Assembly: GCF_022458895.1 (NCBI RefSeq)
Contig: NZ_JAINFL010000026.1
Location: 1-33,753, forward strand
Direction: 5' to 3'
Source: Roseihalotalea indica
GTDB taxonomy: Bacteria; Bacteroidota; Bacteroidia; Cytophagales; Cyclobacteriaceae
DNA length: 33,753 nucleotides
A program made the translations under genes and the position numbers. Below, one piece after another: positions 25,613 to 33,753 of this stretch. How positions within the stretch are numbered: position 1 is the first letter of the stretch; the number at the start of each line of letters is the position of its first letter. The notes below the pieces were generated by a model, which searched no databases, had not been told where the DNA came from, and saw nothing but the letters and a program-made list of their open reading frames with translations.

Positions 25613-28600
25613 TTGCTTTATGATTCTGATGATATAATGTATTTAATAACTTGTCGTGTACTTTTTTCACTAAGTATAATTATTTCTTTTCTTCGTAAGT
25701 TGTTTTCTTGCCGATCTTGGCAATCAGAGACGGCAATGAAGCAGAACGATCATTATCTAAAACAAGAGTTATTTAATCTGATGAAGTCGGATGATACAAT
25801 CTTCGATTTTATTCAGAATACTTCCTTGGATGGGATGTGGTATTGGGATCTGGAAAATCCTCAGCATGAATGGATGAGTCCATCATTCTGGACGACTCTA
25901 GGTTATGATCCAGCCATCATGCCTCATGACCCGGCTGCATGGCAAGATATCATATTTGCTGAAGATTTGCAGGAAGCTCATACAGCGGTTACTCTGCACC
26001 TGCAGAATCCCACGATACCCTATGACCAGATTGTTCGATATCGTCATAAGAATAACACCACCGTTTGGATTCGTTGTCGGGGGATGGCTATTCGTGATCC
26101 GCATGGTAAACCTCTACGCATGTTGGGAGCCCATATCAATGTTACGGCTGTCAAACAAAAGGAAGCCGAATTACAATCATTTCTGGATGATGCCAACGAT
26201 CTGATTCAGAGTGTGGACCAACATGGGAAGTACATGTATGTTAATCGCACCTGGTGTCAAACGCTGGGCTATACTGCCGAAGAAGCGAAAGAGTTGACCA
26301 TATTCAATGTTATAGAAGCTAAATATCATGAGCATTGTCGGCAGCAACTTTCTCAGTTGGAAAAAGAATCAAGTAATATCCAGGTAAACGTGGTATTTCT
26401 CACTAAAAGAGGAGTGCCGGTTCACGTTGAAGGACACGTTAGTCTACATGTTCAAACGGATGGCGGGTACCATTCCCGAGGGATTTTCCGAAATGTTACT
26501 GCCCGATATCAGGCTGAGCAAGAACTACATCGTACTAAAGAAATGCTGGAACAAACCAACTCTGTGGCCCGAGTCGGAGGTTGGGAGTTAGACCTAATTC
26601 AAAATACGCTCTATTGGACTCCCATGACCAAGGAAATTCATGAGGTAAGCACTGACTTCATTCCAGACCTCGCTACGGGTATGGCTTTTTATAAAAAGGG
26701 AGATAGTCAGAAAAAAATCACACAAGCCTTCGAGCGAGCAATCACTTTGGGTGAGCCCTATGATGTTGAGTTGCAGATTGTAACAGCTAAAGGCAACGAA
26801 CGCTGGGTGCGCGCCATTGGTCGTACCGAGATGAAGCATGAAAAATGCGTGCGCATATACGGCACATTTCAGGATATTGAGGAGCAGAAAAGTAATGAGC
26901 AGAACCTTCGCGAAGCGATGCAAGAAGCGCAGGCAGCCAGTGTTGCGAAATCAGAATTCCTGGCCAATATGAGCCATGAGATCCGCACTCCGCTGAATGG
27001 AGTGATTGGTTTTTCTGATCTGCTAATGAAAACAGACCTGCAACAAAACCAAAAGCAATATATGCAGGCGGTGCACCACTCGGCGGGAGCGCTACTGGAT
27101 CTGATCAATGATATTTTAGATTTCTCTAAAATTGAAGCAGGCAAATTGGAGATCTCACCAGAGAAATGTCCGGTATGGGAATTGCTAGAACAGGTCAGCG
27201 ACATTGTGAAGCATAAAGTAGAAGAGAAAGACCTGGAATTACTGCTTAATATTGCACCGGATGTTCCCCAGTATGTATGGGTAGATCCGGTGCGTCTACG
27301 GCAGATTCTGATCAATTTGCTGGGCAATGCTATAAAATTTACAGAAGCCGGGGAAATTGAATTATCTGTTCTGGCACTGCCAGTAAAAACTATTAAAGAG
27401 CAATGCTATCTACAGTTTTCAGTGCGGGATACTGGAATTGGCATCGCTCCTAATAGGCAAGATACCATATTCAAAGCGTTCAGCCAGGAAGATGCTTCCA
27501 CCACTCGAAAATATGGTGGTACCGGATTAGGTCTTACTATCTCTAATCAGCTCTTAGAATTGATGAGTAGCAAAATGGTCTTAAAGAGTGAGATAGGGGT
27601 TGGCAGTACCTTCTCTTTTAAAATTTTAGTAGAAAGTGAGGAAGGACAACATCCTAAATTGCAAAACCACCGTCCAATCCATCAGATACTGATCGTAGAT
27701 GACCACCCCAAAAATTGTCAGATTATTCAGGATATGCTTACCCTCCAGCAGATCAGTTCAGAAATCGCATTTAACGGACTAGAAGCCATGGAGAAAGTGA
27801 AAAATAATGATTTTGATGCGATGATTATTGATTATCATATGCCATATCTGAATGGTTTGCAGGTCATCAAAGAGATTCGAGAAACCCTAGGGAAGAGTCA
27901 GGAAAAACTTCCTATCATATTGCTGCATAGTGCAGCCAATGATCGGCAGATAAACTTATCACGACACCAGTTGGGCATACAAAAAGTCTTGAGTAAACCA
28001 ATTACGTTACAACAATTGACCCACGCTCTCGCTGGTATTGATGCTCCACAAATCTCTATGTCAGTAGAAGCCAATGACTCTGGTTTTCTAACTGACCGCC
28101 CCATCAATATTCTAGTCGCTGATGACAATCCGATGAACCGTATTCTAGCCAAAACCATGCTGTTCCAAATTGTGCCGAAGGCTAATATAAGGGAAGCTGG
28201 AGATGGGTGTGAAGCCATTGAGCAATTTAAACAAGGTCCCTTTGAGGTGATTTTCATGGATGTGCAAATGCCTCGGTTGAGTGGTTATCAAGCCAGCGAG
28301 CAAATACGTATGTTGGAAAAAGGGGGCGATGTAATTATTATCGCCCTGACCGCTAGTATCGTAAAAGGTGAGCGGGAACGATGTCTGAATGCCGGCATGA
28401 ATGATTATATAAGTAAGCCGTTCATTCTGAAAACGTTAAAAGCCAAACTTGAACCCTGGGTTGTAGCTATAGAGAATGGACTTGTAAGGCCTTCTAAGAC
28501 TTTACTGGCAGAAGAAGCAACGGCGCAATCTAAAAGAGCAGTTCCTCTGCACTTTAGTTTAGACAAGTGTAGAAGCACCATGCAGATACAGGATGTAGCA

Positions 28601-28876
28601 GTTATTCAAGAGCTGGCTGAAGAATTATTGCATCAGGTAGAAAAAGATATTCCTCTGATGAAACAAGCCTTTCACCAGAATGATTTAGACAAGATCCGAA
28701 AACTCGGGCATAAACATAGAGGAAGCGCACAAATGATGAGCATGGAGCAATTAGCGGGTGTTTTTTCTACTATTGAAGAGCTAACAGAATTTGAAGATCA
28801 AAATGTTACAGGCTTGCTGTTAGAATTGGAGTGTGAGCTTTCCTATTTAAAAGAACAGTTAAAATTATCGGTGTAA
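25613..28876 (+). CDS. hybrid sensor histidine kinase with three PAS, two receivers and HPt
   Basis: The product is up to 1087 aa. The frame is open from a TTG at 25613; the ATG at 25637 would add a hydrophobic N-terminus (YLITCRVLFSLSIIISFL), while the ATG at 25736 (MKQNDHYLK) gives a soluble protein and seems a good alternative. PAS domains lie at about 65-180, 185-300 and 310-425. HisKA has H455 in ANMSHEIRTPLNGVIGF. The ATPase has the N box (INLLGNAIKF), DTGIGI and GGTGLGL. Receiver 1 has D740 in IIDYHMPYLNG, receiver 2 has D883 in FMDVQMPRLSG, and the HPt domain has H1033 in LGHKHRGSAQ. All phosphorelay residues are present. The final response regulator is unknown; the orphan regulators at 17100 and 19751 are possible partners but not shown to be. 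Confidence 0.93.
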   Translation: MLYDSDDIMYLITCRVLFSLSIIISFLRKLFSCRSWQSETAMKQNDHYLKQELFNLMKSDDTIFDFIQNTSLDGMWYWDLENPQHEWMSPSFWTTLGYDPAIMPHDPAAWQDIIFAEDLQEAHTAVTLHLQNPTIPYDQIVRYRHKNNTTVWIRCRGMAIRDPHGKPLRMLGAHINVTAVKQKEAELQSFLDDANDLIQSVDQHGKYMYVNRTWCQTLGYTAEEAKELTIFNVIEAKYHEHCRQQLSQLEKESSNIQVNVVFLTKRGVPVHVEGHVSLHVQTDGGYHSRGIFRNVTARYQAEQELHRTKEMLEQTNSVARVGGWELDLIQNTLYWTPMTKEIHEVSTDFIPDLATGMAFYKKGDSQKKITQAFERAITLGEPYDVELQIVTAKGNERWVRAIGRTEMKHEKCVRIYGTFQDIEEQKSNEQNLREAMQEAQAASVAKSEFLANMSHEIRTPLNGVIGFSDLLMKTDLQQNQKQYMQAVHHSAGALLDLINDILDFSKIEAGKLEISPEKCPVWELLEQVSDIVKHKVEEKDLELLLNIAPDVPQYVWVDPVRLRQILINLLGNAIKFTEAGEIELSVLALPVKTIKEQCYLQFSVRDTGIGIAPNRQDTIFKAFSQEDASTTRKYGGTGLGLTISNQLLELMSSKMVLKSEIGVGSTFSFKILVESEEGQHPKLQNHRPIHQILIVDDHPKNCQIIQDMLTLQQISSEIAFNGLEAMEKVKNNDFDAMIIDYHMPYLNGLQVIKEIRETLGKSQEKLPIILLHSAANDRQINLSRHQLGIQKVLSKPITLQQLTHALAGIDAPQISMSVEANDSGFLTDRPINILVADDNPMNRILAKTMLFQIVPKANIREAGDGCEAIEQFKQGPFEVIFMDVQMPRLSGYQASEQIRMLEKGGDVIIIALTASIVKGERERCLNAGMNDYISKPFILKTLKAKLEPWVVAIENGLVRPSKTLLAEEATAQSKRAVPLHFSLDKCRSTMQIQDVAVIQELAEELLHQVEKDIPLMKQAFHQNDLDKIRKLGHKHRGSAQMMSMEQLAGVFSTIEELTEFEDQNVTGLLLELECELSYLKEQLKLSV

Positions 28877-28982
28877 GTCGGGTAAGTGTGCAATGGTACG
28901 TCTTGCTCCATCCCTAACCCTAATAATAACCCTTCTGGTTTCGCATTGTTTGGCCGAACTTTAAAGTCACTGGCAAATAAAA

Positions 28983-29024
28983 CAGTTCCACTGGGGCAGT
29001 TCCACTGGGGCAGTTCCACTGGGG
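28983..29024. repeat. three perfect tandem copies of a 14-bp unit
   Basis: CAGTTCCACTGGGG is repeated exactly at 28983-28996, 28997-29010 and 29011-29024, followed by CAG. Each unit contains the small palindrome CAGTtccACTG. It lies about 110 bp after the hybrid kinase gene. Copy number may vary by slippage. Confidence 0.9.
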
Positions 29025-29372
29025 CAGCAGCCTGATTTGATTACTGCTGCGCTGAGTGTTTTTACTTGTAAGCTTTTCTCAACCTTCCCAACACCATATC
29101 TTCACTTAATATTAAGATTGGCAAGGAAGGATTAATATAAACCTTAGCTCATTAATTATTGATGTGATCAATAGGCTTTATTGCTTTACAGTAATAACTG
29201 CGAGCGATCTTTCGTGCATCATACTTGCAGGTATTCTCTATGGACAAAATGCCTATGGTTTAGCTAACAAGCTGGATACTAGCTACAGGCTAATAAGATC
29301 AAGATATGGTTACCCTTCAGCCTTTAGATTAGCCTCCTATAAATAACTTGTGATTAAAGGTACTATTACAAA

Positions 29373-29435
29373 AGTGTGAAAATGTGGACAACACGTCGGG
29401 ACGCAGGGCGAGCGAGTTATCCACAATTTCACACT
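29373..29435. repeat. inverted repeat containing two DnaA-box-like sequences
   Basis: AGTGTGAAAATGTGGACAAC (29373-29392) and GTTATCCACAATTTCACACT (29416-29435) pair at 18 of 20 positions around a GC-rich loop. Each arm has a 9-mer close or equal to the DnaA box (TTATCCACA, and TTGTCCACA on the other strand). No replication gene is near, so the box match may be a coincidence. Confidence 0.65.
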
Positions 29436-29689
29436 CAACGAAGAGCAAATACCAGTAGAGATATCCTATTGCTCGGCCAGAAGTTAGAACCTATGGATTG
29501 ATCGCACGGCGGACCATTTACGCCTCTGCTGGATTGCTTGCGCTTAAGATTCAACCAGGTGCCAGAGCCATAGAAATTTAGACTCAGGCCTATTCATAAG
29601 CGGCACCCCATGGCGTAATGAAAACGGACAAGCTCATTGACGCTCGACATGTAAAAAACTACGCACCAAATTATAAAGTTCAAGTATTT

Positions 29690-30215
29690 AATTGGCCTTG
29701 AGGTGCACCGCCAGGACGTATCAAAAAACATTGGACTTTTGCCTTTTGAAGGCAGGAAAACTTTGCTACACCACCAAACCGAAAACAGTAGTAAAGGTAC
29801 GCATTGTTTATTGAGCAAATTAAAAAGCAAGTCGATATCAAACTTGAAGAAAGCTTATTCTGCCTATGGAAACCAAGATAACCTCAAAACAGGGCTACCT
29901 ATCCGGCAGGCGATCAAAGAATCAAAAACCTAACGGCATTACACATACACGATTAATTAGCGCTAAAAACACCCGAACGGCAGACCGCTCAAATCCTCTA
30001 GGTGAGAAGGGGAAGGGTTGTTTGATAAAGTTCAACAGAAGGAGATACAGCAGCGTTGTCAACAGTCTCTAAAAGCCATAGAGCAAGACTTAACCAAAAT
30101 GGATAAACAATTAGATCAACGCATTACCTTAGATAATATCGGCCACCGGGGCCCGATGATCAATGCAATAAGAAACAAACTGACCTTGCGAGTATTTGCT
30201 AAAATATGTGTATGA
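29690..30215 (+). pseudogene. IS110-family transposase relic
   Basis: The pieces read in order: the N-terminal DVSKN followed by FEGRKTLLHHQTENSSKG and LLSKLKS (29703-29830), a middle part HTRLISAKNTR (about 29945-29975), a coiled-coil part LFDKVQQKEIQQRCQQSLKA with a following DLTKMDKQLDQRI (30015-30125), and the C-terminal PMINAIRNKLTLRVFAKI (30150-30208). These match IS110 transposases in order, but stops, frame changes and loss of the serine-containing middle of the C-terminal domain show that it is dead. The sequence differs from the intact element at 4061, so it belongs to another lineage. Confidence 0.8.
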
Positions 30216-31202
30216 ACCAGAACTGGGTCATAAGGCGATATAATAAAACTATAACTACACATTTACTTGATTCATAGCAATCAATCCGACTCATACAAAG
30301 CGAATAGGAGAGTAAATAATAAGTGAAATACCATAAAGAATCTCAGCACATTTAGAAATCGCCACATCCTTACAGTAATAAGTACTTCAGCTTTATTATT
30401 ATGCAAATCTGTAATGAATATCAAGCAGTCATATATTTATAAGATAACCTGCCAATTCATTATGCCAAAAGGTTGAGCCATAATACGATGCTGTCATAAT
30501 AGCTTAGCACGTAATCCTGTGCCTGTAGTATGCATCTGACTTTAATCATTTTGAGAGTTATTAGACACAACGATTATTAGCTATCAAGGGGGATTCTTAC
30601 TGGTTTGATGGACTTTGGTGGTGTGCGCTTTCTAGTGGCTATCAAATACATTCAATTGGCTACTAAATATATTTTTACTGAGCCGGGAGTGTCTAAAAGT
30701 ATAAGCATTTCTTAGTATGAGCTTTTACGGTAGCATGCAACTTCAATCATGCCTCCAGCGGCTAATCATATTGATTCAATACTACGTTAAGGTAACGCTG
30801 TCTCGGAATAGTGGGAAGGAATCTAGCCTTCTCCAAAAGCTTGGAAAATCATATTAAAGCATAGATTACTTTACCGAAGATTACGATTTGTCAACAAATA
30901 CAGTTTTATTATTAGGACACCGCAAATGCTTTTGACCTGGTTCTATAAACGAATATGCAGTTTCTTTCTGTAGGAAATAGTAGTGCTAGTTCTAATTTTT
31001 CCATTCCAGGCTGATTTTTTTCCTCAGTGCTTTTCCCAACCTCAACATTTATTCCCACATAGGGAATCGGAATCAGGCTGTGTGAGAGATTATGAATATC
31101 TATCTCATTGAAAATCAATAAATTGGGAATTTTTAAATCAGAAAAATGTTTTGCGCACTAATTATGTAATTATTGACATAATAAAACTTAAACAATAATA
31201 TT
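30216..31202. other. intergenic region without recognisable gene
   Basis: The minus ORF at 30912-31118 has no recognisable features. No repeats longer than chance were seen. At the right end TTGACA (31173-31178) and TAATAT (31196-31201) are spaced by 17 bases but reach the next start codon. Confidence 0.45.
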
Positions 31203-31568
31203 ATGTCTTTTTTTATAAATTTTAAGAAATATATTTTATTAATCATTGTTTTCTCTCTTTATATATCTAGTGGCTTTGCCAAACCAGTTAATATTTCTGA
31301 TAATGTTGTGCTGATTTCGTTCAATGCCAAAATCAAAGAAGAGAAAGTGATAATTACCTGGAAATTTGAGAATATAGCTGAAGGAGCACATACATATTTA
31401 GAACGTGCCGGATCTGATATGCAATTTGAAACTATTGGCGCGTATAGCAGCAATATAGACGGCCAGTTTGTAAATGAACAGCCTTGTGAATTACTCTTTT
31501 ACTATCGCTTAGTAACCAAATACGCCAATGGAAATATCATATATCACCCCATAATTATAGCCAATTAG
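31203..31568 (+). CDS. small secreted protein with a fibronectin-like domain
   Basis: The product is 121 aa with a signal peptide (about 1-26, KKYILLIIVFSLYISSGFA) and a single domain: VVLISFNAKIKEEKVIITWK, YLERAGSDMQFETIG and LLFYYRLV. This is the domain that in Bacteroidota usually precedes the T9SS sorting signal; the pseudogene at 20980 has the same pattern (ITLVYFKA, VERSTDGRTF). Here the sorting domain itself is missing, so the protein is probably periplasmic, or secreted by another means. It stands alone, with no neighbour within 600 bp. Confidence 0.75.
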   Translation: MSFFINFKKYILLIIVFSLYISSGFAKPVNISDNVVLISFNAKIKEEKVIITWKFENIAEGAHTYLERAGSDMQFETIGAYSSNIDGQFVNEQPCELLFYYRLVTKYANGNIIYHPIIIAN

Positions 31569-32393
31569 TATAGTTTATTTTGACAGTAGAATTAGGTGAA
31601 GAGTTTATTTTTTAGTGTCAACTCTATTAAAATTTGATTCAAACGACACTATTTTATTTTTTGCAAAAAAGCTCTTTAAAATCTATATAGCCTTTCACTA
31701 TAAATTGAAAGTCTCATCTTTTCAAGAAAACCTTTTACTGTTTCTAAACGGAACAGTATTTTTCTCTTACGTAAAGTAATAGTACTTACATTCTATTGCC
31801 GTTTACAAAACTGAGAAATTTTTGTTTGTTTCATAGTACAGTATTCTATTTGGAATAAATAAAAATTCTTGCAGTATCTACTCTACTAAATAGATAATTT
31901 TCTTCTACTAAATTATAAACGCTTTTTTTACTAAAAATTTAAAATAACTACTTAGGCGAAAATACTTAATTTGCATAAAATGCTTAAACAATTCACACAT
32001 TTTATTATGCATCGACTATCGTATATGTTTTGCTTAACAGGGATCATTATGCCATTCTGTCTTATTTATTCCTGAATAATAATATCATTCCCATATTTCC
32101 TGAAAGTTTATTGTATGAATATCACATATCGTACATGACTCTTTTTCAAAATTTTAAGAGGAATAACTTACTCTTCTTTCCTTTCTCAAAAAAAACCATG
32201 TGAAAAGAGAATATAAATACCGAGCTTTACATTAAAATAAAAGTGAAGGTAACTGTTTAGTAGTGAGACTAGTGCAAAAACTTTATGCCAATTGACATAT
32301 TTATCATTATTATATAGGCTGACTTTTGCTAAACCTAGATTATAAGGCGTACAATATTTTAAAATTCATGTTTAACAATTAATCCTTATAAAT
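31569..32393. other. very AT-rich intergenic region
   Basis: It is notably AT-rich, with many T and A runs. No gene or RNA was seen, and no matching repeats between its parts. It separates two exported-protein genes in the same orientation. Confidence 0.5.
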
Positions 32394-33128
32394 ATGTTCT
32401 GGAACGTCCTGGTATCAACCATATGTATTTTGAATACTGTATCATGGCAACCATTGTCTAATGAAACAAATCAGGATTTAACATCATTAGAATTAAATGT
32501 TCTTCAAACAGAAAGTTTTGATCCTGACACCTCTTCGCTTAGTAAAAACAGATATTACTGGAGAATCCCTCCCAGACCATTAAATCACGTAACAGTGGGA
32601 GAGATACTCGCCGTTCCTTATTTACCAGAGGCCAGAATCGTTTCTGCACGGTTAGTTGACGGCAAGTTACCTACCGGGGTTGTTCTGTTTCCAAACGGTT
32701 TTCTTATTGTAGAAAGTATCGATATTGAGGTCGGAAATTATCCAATAGTAATTGAAACAATTGATGAGAAAGAAAGCAAGGTTACTACATCTTTTTCTAT
32801 TAAATTTTTGAATACCTGTGATTGGACAGACACGCATGCGATGTATAAGATTGAGCAAAAAAAAGTAGATCTTTTATCCGAAGGCGATGTCTTAGCGGTT
32901 CCATTTGATAAAAATGGACCGATAAAAGCAGCAAAATGGGTTATTGGAAGTTTGCCTCCAGGGACAAGGCTGACAACCGATGGAAAAATTGTAGTAGAAA
33001 ATAAAAAAATGTTAATCCCTGATACATATAGTCCTGGAATTGTTACAATAGATGCTCAGGGTGGGGTCACCTTCTTTGTGGTGTCCGTCTCGATTTCTAA
33101 TGATTCTATTGAACATAGAGTAAATTGA
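32394..33128 (+). CDS. secreted protein with two putative Ig-like repeats
   Basis: The product is 244 aa with an N-terminal hydrophobic segment (FWNVLVSTICILNTVSW) that can serve as signal peptide. Two related modules follow: about 65-140 (VGEILAVPYL, KLPTGVVLFPNGFLIV, GNYPIVIETIDEK) and about 155-235 (EGDVLAVPFD, SLPPGTRLTTDGKIVV, PGIVTIDAQG). The layout, LP.G..L...G.i.V followed by a strand pair ending in TID, resembles bacterial He_PIG / cadherin-like folds. There is no sorting domain at the C-terminus. Function is unknown; such modules often serve in surface binding. A terminator follows at 33180. Confidence 0.75.
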   Translation: MFWNVLVSTICILNTVSWQPLSNETNQDLTSLELNVLQTESFDPDTSSLSKNRYYWRIPPRPLNHVTVGEILAVPYLPEARIVSARLVDGKLPTGVVLFPNGFLIVESIDIEVGNYPIVIETIDEKESKVTTSFSIKFLNTCDWTDTHAMYKIEQKKVDLLSEGDVLAVPFDKNGPIKAAKWVIGSLPPGTRLTTDGKIVVENKKMLIPDTYSPGIVTIDAQGGVTFFVVSVSISNDSIEHRVN

Positions 33129-33179
33129 GTTCAGTAAAAGACTTAATTAATGAAGCGTAGCGTGAATAAATAATTGATT

Positions 33180-33205
33180 AAACACTTTAAAATGAAGGTG
33201 TTTTT
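33180..33205 (+). terminator. Rho-independent terminator
   Basis: AAACACTT and AAGGTGTTT pair (one bulge) around a seven-base loop, ending in five Ts. It is placed 50 bp after the gene ending at 33128. Confidence 0.7.
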
Positions 33206-33255
33206 GTCATATTATAATAATATAATGAACTTGCAATAAAAAAGTGGACAAAAAG

Positions 33256-33573
33256 TTAAGCTGCATTCTGGTAATGGTTTAATTTTAGTTGTGCTTCGTA
33301 CTCTGCTGGGGTTAGGTACCCAAGCGAAGCGTGCATTCTCTTCCGGTTATACCAAATCTCAATGAATTCAAATACATCAACTTTTGTCTTCGCTATGGTG
33401 GTTGGTTCGATGTTGTATATCAGTTCGGCTTTAAGAGTTTTGAAAAAACTTTCAGCTACTGCGTTATCCCAGCAATTACCTTCTCGACTCTTACTCTGCT
33501 CGACCAATGGATTTGCCCTGAGTAGATTTCTGAACTCATAACAAGCATACCGGGAATTATAAGACCAAATCAA
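33256..33573 (-). pseudogene. IS3-family transposase, C-terminal fragment
   Basis: It encodes the end of an IS3 OrfB: YACYEFRNLLRANPLVEQ, then SREGNCWDNAVAESFFKTLK with the catalytic Glu, then IEIWYNRKRMHASLGYLTPA. The piece upstream of YACYEF should read HSDRG.Q but is replaced by IWSYNSR, and the earlier two thirds of the gene are absent. TGGACAAAAAGTTAAG at 33244-33259 may be the IS end. The break point coincides with the end of an IS110-type sequence on the right. Confidence 0.85.
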
Positions 33574-33668
33574 GTTTTCCGATTTAATTATTTAAAGACT
33601 ACCGCCCTTCGGTTGGTGTTTCCATTTCCGGTTGAAAAATAAATTTTCATCCAGAAATAGAAAGATAC

Positions 33669-33753
33669 CTAAGCTACCTGCCGGTAGTGTTTTAGCTTCA
33701 CAAAGTCAGTTCCTCGTTTGACGGTAGCAAAAGCTCGGTTAATCAATTTAACT
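33669..33753 (-). pseudogene. IS110-family transposase, C-terminal end (cut by window edge)
   Basis: The minus strand reads KLINRAFATVKRGTDFVKL, then KHYRQVA and a stop, which matches the tail of IS110 transposases (compare KLISRMFVVIRRDTPYVKL in the element at 4061). Only 27 codons are inside the window, so I cannot tell whether the gene is intact. Non-coding DNA at 33575-33668 would be its downstream end. Confidence 0.65.

Larger units (their letters stand above)
28877..29689. other. intergenic region with repeats
   Basis: It holds the tandem 14-bp repeat and the inverted repeat listed separately. The ORF at 29164-29346 has no recognisable features. Confidence 0.45.

Noticed and set aside
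29164..29346. ORF of 60 aa
   Set aside because: No pattern, in repeat-bearing intergenic DNA.
30912..31118. Minus-strand ORF of 68 aa
   Set aside because: No family, no start signals, isolated in gene-poor DNA.
31173..31201. Textbook TTGACA-17-TAATAT promoter
   Set aside because: The -10 box ends two bases before the ATG at 31203, so transcription would start inside the gene. The region is also AT-rich and the host probably uses a different -33/-7 consensus.

Overview
The window looks like chromosomal accessory DNA from a member of the Bacteroidota, most likely Cytophagales. The reasons are: a type IX secretion (T9SS) C-terminal sorting-domain relic, secreted proteins with the accompanying fibronectin-like domain, PAS-rich hybrid sensor kinases, a sigma-54 response regulator, and long gene-poor stretches with IS relics. 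No rRNA, complete tRNA or CRISPR array was seen.

Region 1 (1-6372) is a cassette array of the integron type. Seven promoterless single-gene cassettes lie head to tail on the + strand, separated by six attC-like sites of about 127-132 bp and closed by one of 67 bp. In all seven cassettes the 8-10 bases at the left boundary (G|TTRRRY...) are the exact reverse complement of the bases at the right boundary (...RYYYAAC), as integrase-excised circles require. Products are a secreted protein, a probable lipoprotein, a small membrane protein, two unknown soluble proteins, a DUF2004-like protein and an Rpn/PDDEXK_2 nuclease. No integrase gene is in the window and the array runs off the left edge, so it is either a CALIN or the distal part of a larger integron. 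The attC site of cassette 6 is split by a 1.4-kb IS110-family element (3866-5270). The element's upstream end encodes a bridge-RNA-like double hairpin. All four guide segments can be matched by eye: two to the element's own ends and two to the attC sequence into which it inserted.

Region 2 (6400-10430) holds a YcaQ/AlkX-type DNA glycosylase gene, several small genes, and two of four dispersed DUF4031-like paralogues. A fold-back repeat lies between those two.

Region 3 (11115-25600) has a 978-aa PilJ/HAMP/GAF/PAS receptor with a nearly identical PAS duplication, IS5-family relics, a NarL-type response regulator, two more DUF4031-like genes, a frame-broken IS5 element, and a sigma-54 activator without a DNA-binding domain. 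Immediately downstream is a decayed T9SS cargo gene. A 57-aa HTH protein, GC-rich palindromic islands and a MITE-like element follow.

Region 4 (25613-33753) has a 1087-aa hybrid histidine kinase (PAS x3, HisKA, HATPase, two receiver domains, HPt), tandem and inverted repeats, a decayed second IS110 transposase, two small secreted proteins, and at the right edge an IS3 relic apparently interrupted by a third IS110 element.
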